A stretch of 64,000 nt of DNA, from contig JBCDLH010000001.1 of assembly GCA_038745585.1 (NCBI GenBank), positions 124,001-188,000 on the forward strand, in the 5' to 3' direction. Both the position numbers and the translations under genes were made by a program. This document shows positions 60,038 to 64,000 of this stretch, one piece after another. The notes below the pieces were generated by a model, which saw only the letters and a program-made list of their open reading frames with translations, was not told the origin of the DNA and searched no databases. This DNA is from HLUCCA09 sp038745585 (GTDB lineage: Bacteria > Pseudomonadota > Alphaproteobacteria > Rhodobacterales > Rhodobacteraceae). Each line of letters starts with the position of its first letter. Position 1 is the first letter of the stretch.

Positions 60038-61160
60038 CGTCCTGGTCGTCGGGGGCGGCATCATTGGCTTGGCCGCCGCAATGGAGCTGGCCGAGGCGGG
60101 GGCCAGCGTCACACTCGTTGATGCCGCAACGAATGCTGGGAGCGATGCGAATGCGGGCAGCCTGCACGTCCAGATGCAGAGCCGGTTCATCCGCCTCTTC
60201 CCCGACCTCGCACCCAACGTCGAAGCCGCCCTGCCGCTCTACAAGCAGGCGGCGCGGGTTTGGGCGTCCCTCGAAAACAGAGTAGGGCCCTGCGATTTGG
60301 TGCGAAAGGGCGGGCTCATGCTCGCCGAGGGCGCCGACCAGATGGCTTTTCTCGAAGCGAAAGCGCGTCGGGAGGAGGCGAAAGGCCTCGACGTGGAGCT
60401 GCTCGACCGGGCGGCCCTCGACAAGATTGCGCCCTGGGTCGGCGCGCAGATCGTCGGTGCCGAGCTTTGCCACGACGAAGGCAAGCTAAACCCGCTGCTC
60501 GCCAATGTGCAGCTGATTGAGCGGTGTGAAAAGCTTGGCGTGCGACGGGTGCGCGACACGATCCGAGGGCTTGCCGCGACTGACCGGACTGTGACGGCCC
60601 AGGGACGATCGGCAACCTACGCAGCGTCCGAGGTCGTCATTGCGGCAGCTTGGGGTTCCGGCGCGCTTGTGCGCGGGCTCGGGGTGGACATCCCAACGCA
60701 GGCCGAACCGCTGCACATGAACATCACCGAAAGCTGCGCGCAGCAGATCGAGCACCTCGTGCAACATGCCGAGCGCCCGATCACGCTCAAACAGTTTCGC
60801 ACCGGTCAGATCGTGATCGGGGGCGGCTGGCCCGCACATGGCCGGGGCAACGCGGCCGTGCCGGAGGTCATCGCGTCTTCGCTTCTTGGGAACGTCGCGC
60901 TCGCCGCGAAGCTCGTGCCAGCGATTTCGCATCTCCGGGTCATTCGCACCTGGGCGGGGATGAATACGACAGCCGATGGCGCGTCCATTATCGGACGCTT
61001 GCCCAGCGCGCCGCGCATCACGATGGCGGTGCCCGGAGATGCAGGCTACACGCTCGGGCCTTTGCTGGCGCAAATGGCAGCGGCGATCGTTCTCGGCACA
61101 GAGCCCCCGGCAGACCCGACACCGTTCTGCCCCGCGCGTTTTGCGGCGCTCAGCGCTTAA
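60024..61160 (+). CDS. FAD-dependent amino-acid oxidase-like protein (DAO family) B, HcnC/OoxB-like
   Basis: A 378-residue flavoprotein: VLVVGGGIIGLAAAMELAEAG, NAGSLHVQMQSRF, AEPLHMNITE and ending PGDAGYTLGPLLAQMAAAIV. Its translation overlaps the fused dehydrogenase gene by 14 bases; ATG 60024 follows AAGGGA. Together they should form a membrane-linked or soluble amine dehydrogenase passing electrons through FAD, FMN and Fe-S centres. Substrate class: imino acids, opines or D-amino acids. It ends convergently, overlapping the IclR stop by 11 bases. Confidence 0.9.
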   Translation: MPPNDVLVVGGGIIGLAAAMELAEAGASVTLVDAATNAGSDANAGSLHVQMQSRFIRLFPDLAPNVEAALPLYKQAARVWASLENRVGPCDLVRKGGLMLAEGADQMAFLEAKARREEAKGLDVELLDRAALDKIAPWVGAQIVGAELCHDEGKLNPLLANVQLIERCEKLGVRRVRDTIRGLAATDRTVTAQGRSATYAASEVVIAAAWGSGALVRGLGVDIPTQAEPLHMNITESCAQQIEHLVQHAERPITLKQFRTGQIVIGGGWPAHGRGNAAVPEVIASSLLGNVALAAKLVPAISHLRVIRTWAGMNTTADGASIIGRLPSAPRITMAVPGDAGYTLGPLLAQMAAAIVLGTEPPADPTPFCPARFAALSA

Positions 61161-62022
61161 GGGCGCGCGAGATGTGATCAACCGTTTCCTGAAGCTTGGG
61201 CAGGATCAGCTCGACCATCACGTCGGGCGTCATGCGAACGCTCGGCACACCCACATTGATCGCCCCCACGATCGTGCCGCGGCTCGTCCTGACGGGCACA
61301 GCGATGGACATAAGGCCGATCTCGAGTTCCTGATCGACGAGGCACCAGCCCTGCTCTCGCGTCTGCTCGAGGATACGGCGAAATTCTACCCGGTCCGTCA
61401 CGGTGCGATCCGTCATACGGTTAAGGGGCACGTTCTGGAGCATACCCGGCCAGGTCTCGGTAGGCTGCGCCGCCAGGAGCACCCGTCCGGTCGCCGTGTT
61501 GGCCGCCGGGAACCGCGCCCCGACAGAGATGCCCACACTGATGACACGGTGGTATTGCGCGCCGCTGACATAGACGACGTCGAACTTGTCGAGTACCGCG
61601 GCGGAGACAGACTCGCAGATCTCGTCCGACAGATGGTCGATGAAAGGGCGGGCGATGTCCCACGCGCCCTTGGACGACAGCACCGAATACCCAAGCTCCA
61701 GCACCCGGGGGGTGAGATCGAAGAGCTTGCCGTCGGCGACAGCATATCCCTCCTTGACAAGGGTCAGCAGGATGCGACGCGCGCCGGCGCGAGTATGCCC
61801 GGTTTCAGCGGCCACTTCGGAGAGCGTCATCTTGCGGCGGGTCCGATTGAAGGCCCGAAGGACTTCGAGACCGCGCGCCAGCGAATTGACATAGTCGCGC
61901 GGGTTCAGCCCGCCGTTTTCGGCGTCCTCGCTTAGGTCTGGCGCCGCGGTCATCAATCCGGTCTGGCCGGCGCTCTTCTCGGCCTCCGGCAGTTCGGCGT
62001 CGTCGGCGTGCGTTGAAGTCAT
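61150..62022 (-). CDS. IclR-family transcriptional regulator
   Basis: A 290-residue regulator. The winged helix is at about residues 42-95 (LARGLEVLRAFNRTRRKMTL, EVAAETGHTRAGARRIL) and the effector-binding GAF-like domain follows (VSVGARFPAANTATGRVLLA, GWCLVDQELEIGLMSIAVP). It resembles the PcaR/PobR branch, with an N-terminal extension of about 40 residues. GAGGAGG precedes ATG 62022. It is divergent from the transporter gene with a shared operator between them. It is the only regulator gene in 48-64 kb, so it is the best candidate for all five operator copies. Confidence 0.92.
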   Translation of the reverse strand: MTSTHADDAELPEAEKSAGQTGLMTAAPDLSEDAENGGLNPRDYVNSLARGLEVLRAFNRTRRKMTLSEVAAETGHTRAGARRILLTLVKEGYAVADGKLFDLTPRVLELGYSVLSSKGAWDIARPFIDHLSDEICESVSAAVLDKFDVVYVSGAQYHRVISVGISVGARFPAANTATGRVLLAAQPTETWPGMLQNVPLNRMTDRTVTDRVEFRRILEQTREQGWCLVDQELEIGLMSIAVPVRTSRGTIVGAINVGVPSVRMTPDVMVELILPKLQETVDHISRALKR

Positions 62023-62144
62023 CCCGTCGCCTCCTCGATCCCGGGCACGGCTACCGCGAACTGGCCTTGGAACACAATCTCGGTCGTCTTTCCTGCCATC
62101 ATTCCAGAAAAGCTGTTGCACGACTCGTGGGAAACACGATTATA

Positions 62145-62160
62145 TCGAACAAGAGTGCGC
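62145..62160. promoter_or_regulatory. Shared operator copy 5 (TCGAAC-AAGA-GTGCGC), between IclR and transporter genes
   Basis: It ends 36 bp before the transporter start at 62197. A promoter-like TTGCAC (62116-62121) and TATATC (62141-62146) overlap the left half. AGTGCGCTATGTGAAC (62154-62169) gives the tandem extension seen at the other copies. The distance to the IclR start is 122 bp. Confidence 0.7.
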
Positions 62161-62196
62161 TATGTGAACAAATAACCGTTGGGGAGGCTGCTCGTA

Positions 62197-63531
62197 ATGT
62201 CGAACTCTATCTGGAACCGGAACGGATTGACGCGCCGCGGTGCGATCGCCGGCATGGCCGCAACGACCGCTCTCGCGGGATTTCCGCGCCGCGCAAGCGC
62301 CCAAGACATCACGCTGCGCTGGTGGTCGCCGCAAGGCGCGCCGGCTCAGGTCGACGCCTATATGGCCCAGATCGCCTCCTTCGAGGCGGCCAACCCCGGC
62401 ATCAAGGTGCAGTTCGAGACCACCTCGGACGAAGGCTATGCGCCGCAGTTGGCCGCGGCCTTCTCGTCCGGCGAAGTGCCCGACATCGTCACGCACCTGC
62501 CTTCGTTTGCCGTCCAGTCCTACTACGCAAATGGCCTGCTCGCGCCGTTCAACGACGTGATCGACGCAATCGGCGCTGACGATTTCTACGACGGTGCCAA
62601 CAATGTCTATCGCGCAGCGGATGGGAATTTCGCCGGCACCGGCATCGGCAACTCGGCCGCGAACATGATCTGGGTCCGTCGCGACCTCATGGAACAGGCC
62701 GAACTCGACAAGATCCCGGAGACGTGGGACGAGCTGCGCGCCGCCGTGCAGGCGTTGCAGACCGGCGGCCTCTTCGGAGCGCCCTTGCCATACGGACGTA
62801 ACTCGATGACCTCGCTCATCTTTATTGGGTTCATCCACCAGGCCGGCGGCTCCGTCTTCACGCCGGATCTTGAGGTGGATCTCGACACCGAAGCCACCCG
62901 CAACGCGCTCGAATTCTATCGTGAGATGAAGGATTTCTGCCCGCCGGGCGCGACGAATTACAGCTGGGGCGAGAGCCTCACGGCCTTCGTTTCGGGGGCG
63001 ACGGCGACGGGCATCTATACGGGACGCGTGCTGATCAACGTCAACGACCAGAACCCGCCGATTGCCGATCACGTGACCTGCGCCACCTATCCGCGCCTGT
63101 CGACCGACATCGCGCCCTGGACCTTTAACGACTTCCCCTCCGTGATGATCCCGGCCCAGTCGCAGAATATCGAGGCCGCGAAAGCGTTTGCGGCGCACCT
63201 CTTCGATCCGTCGGGCTACATCAAGCAGCTCCACGCCGCGCCCGGACACGTCCTGCCGGTGCTGCGTTCGATCAACGAGAACGCGGAATATCAGGACAAC
63301 CCGATCATCCAGAAATATCCGGGAGAGGTGGACCTGATGGCCGCGTCCGCCGCGGGCGGCTTTAACCTCGGATACGAAAGCGCCGCGCATGCCTCCAATG
63401 AGAAAGCCGGCGAAATCATCGCGTCTAACGTGATCTCGGACATGGTGGGCAAAGTGATCCTCAACGGAGACAATGTTGACGAGGCTCTGAGCGCAGCGTC
63501 TGCCAGCATTGAAGACATCATGAACTCCTAA
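62197..63531 (+). CDS. CUT1-type periplasmic substrate-binding protein with twin-arginine-like signal
   Basis: A 444-residue SBP family 1 protein. The N-terminus LTRRGAIAGMAATTALAG resembles a Tat signal, followed by the mature start QDITLRWWSPQGAPAQVDAYM. Family pattern YAPQLAAAFSSGEVPDIV is present. GGGGAGG 9 nt upstream supports ATG 62197. It supplies the substrate for this island; CUT1 receptors usually bind sugars or polyols but some bind opine-like or amino compounds. A strong hairpin follows before the permease gene. Confidence 0.9.
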   Translation: MSNSIWNRNGLTRRGAIAGMAATTALAGFPRRASAQDITLRWWSPQGAPAQVDAYMAQIASFEAANPGIKVQFETTSDEGYAPQLAAAFSSGEVPDIVTHLPSFAVQSYYANGLLAPFNDVIDAIGADDFYDGANNVYRAADGNFAGTGIGNSAANMIWVRRDLMEQAELDKIPETWDELRAAVQALQTGGLFGAPLPYGRNSMTSLIFIGFIHQAGGSVFTPDLEVDLDTEATRNALEFYREMKDFCPPGATNYSWGESLTAFVSGATATGIYTGRVLINVNDQNPPIADHVTCATYPRLSTDIAPWTFNDFPSVMIPAQSQNIEAAKAFAAHLFDPSGYIKQLHAAPGHVLPVLRSINENAEYQDNPIIQKYPGEVDLMAASAAGGFNLGYESAAHASNEKAGEIIASNVISDMVGKVILNGDNVDEALSAASASIEDIMNS

Positions 63532-63541
63532 CAAAGGTTGT

Positions 63542-63570
63542 GCCACCGTCAGGACATGCCTGGCGGTGGC
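63542..63570 (+). terminator. Perfect hairpin between binding-protein and permease genes
   Basis: Arms GCCACCGTCAGG (63542-63553) and CCTGGCGGTGGC (63559-63570) pair over 12 positions (one G-T pair) around ACATG, 10 bp after the stop. With no T-run it is more likely an mRNA-stabilising or partial-termination hairpin that keeps receptor expression above permease expression. Confidence 0.65.
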
Positions 63571-63584
63571 CGCTCTGGCCGATC

Positions 63585-64000
63585 ATGCGGGACACCCCCT
63601 CCACCGTGCTCGAGCGGCAATACGCCATGCTTGGGCTGATGCTCATCGCGCCCACGGTCCTCGTGTTCTGCGCGGTCATCGTCTATCCGCTGGTGTCGGC
63701 GATCTATCTCTCGCTCTTTCAGGTCTTCACGCCGACGCTCGAAGGCGACTGGGTGGGGCTTGAGAATTACCGCACGATTTTCGGCACCGAGGAATTCTAC
63801 TCCTCGCTTTGGAACAACATCATTTGGACGGTCGGCACGCTCACGCTTCAGATCCTTGCGGGCGTCGGCATGGCGCTGGTCTTGCACCAGAACGTCATCT
63901 TCCGGAGCCTCGCCCGCTCGTTGATCCTCTTTCCCTATTTCGTCTCGACGGTCGTTGCCGTACTCGTTTGGAAGTGGCTCTTTAACGATCTCTACGGCAT
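63585..64000 (+). CDS. CUT1-type ABC transporter permease (UgpA/MalF type), cut by window end
   Basis: The frame reads MRDTPSTVLERQYAMLGLML... and is open to the window end, about 138 residues visible. It has a first span (LMLIAPTVLVFCAVIVYPLV), the periplasmic motif GDWVGLENYRTIF and further spans (VGTLTLQILAGVGMALVL, FPYFVSTVVAVLVWKWLF). I prefer ATG 63585; an in-frame GTG at 63540 lies before the hairpin and has poor spacing to its ribosome site. The rest of the transporter lies outside the window. Confidence 0.88.
   Translation, partial: MRDTPSTVLERQYAMLGLMLIAPTVLVFCAVIVYPLVSAIYLSLFQVFTPTLEGDWVGLENYRTIFGTEEFYSSLWNNIIWTVGTLTLQILAGVGMALVLHQNVIFRSLARSLILFPYFVSTVVAVLVWKWLFNDLYG

Overview
The window is 64 kb of GC-rich DNA with tightly packed, often overlapping genes (many ATGA stop/start overlaps). 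It looks chromosomal and alphaproteobacterial, most likely Rhodobacteraceae (roseobacter group). The reasons are the dapB / small DapB-neighbour protein / rbfA block, the many ABC uptake systems with amidohydrolases and opine- or sarcosine-oxidase-like enzymes, a DUF6356-type protein and a short BLUF photoreceptor. I saw no rRNA, tRNA, CRISPR array, insertion sequence or phage gene. This identification is an inference from gene content.

Layout. (1) 1-4881: a dipeptide/oligopeptide ABC operon (fused two-ATPase protein cut by the window edge, two permeases, binding protein), preceded by an Lrp/AsnC regulator and a divergent small DUF6356 gene. (2) 5886-10478: a DapA-family aldolase/lyase, LysR regulator, atypical SDR and M81 (MlrC) peptidase. 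(3) 10858-18984: a purine/nucleoside-flavoured block with an adenine-deaminase-like enzyme preceded by a short leader ORF, facing a six-gene operon made of a polyamine/iron-type ABC transporter, an SAH/MTA-deaminase-type amidohydrolase and a nucleoside hydrolase. (4) 19141-21725: housekeeping (small secreted protein, dapB, rbfA, phosphodiester glycosidase). (5) 22106-26139: an FbpAB-like binding protein and fused permease with the ATPase on the opposite strand. (6) 26226-31831: a DeoR regulator and a divergent LOG-family gene plus CUT1 sugar-type ABC operon, with a perfect palindrome between them. (7) 32353-38240: a signalling locus with Ser/Thr kinase, PP2C phosphatase, three small proteins of unknown function and a BLUF photoreceptor, divergent from an XRE regulator coupled to a LOV-like PAS protein that lacks the adduct cysteine. 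(8) 38902-47227: GntR regulator, an aldo/keto reductase fused to a Rid domain, a TIGR04076 protein, a second aldo/keto reductase and a branched-chain-amino-acid-type ABC transporter. (9) 47290-64000: a GST, then a catabolic island with an AcoX/NAD-kinase-like protein, divergent GcvPA/GcvPB-like proteins, two DAO-family FAD oxidases, a fused HcnAB/OoxA-like dehydrogenase, DapA-like lyase, two SDRs, a TIM-barrel isomerase, a 3-hydroxyacyl-CoA-dehydrogenase-like enzyme, an IclR regulator and a CUT1 transporter.

The two most interesting systems are regions 7 and 9. In region 9 the same 16-bp imperfect palindrome (GCGAAC-N4-GTGCGC) lies 38-49 bp upstream of the start codon of five separate transcription units, which ties them into one probable IclR regulon for an unidentified amine or amino-acid-like substrate. 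In region 7 a kinase/phosphatase pair is grouped with two flavin-type sensor modules (BLUF and degenerate LOV), suggesting an undescribed light- or redox-responsive phosphorylation system.
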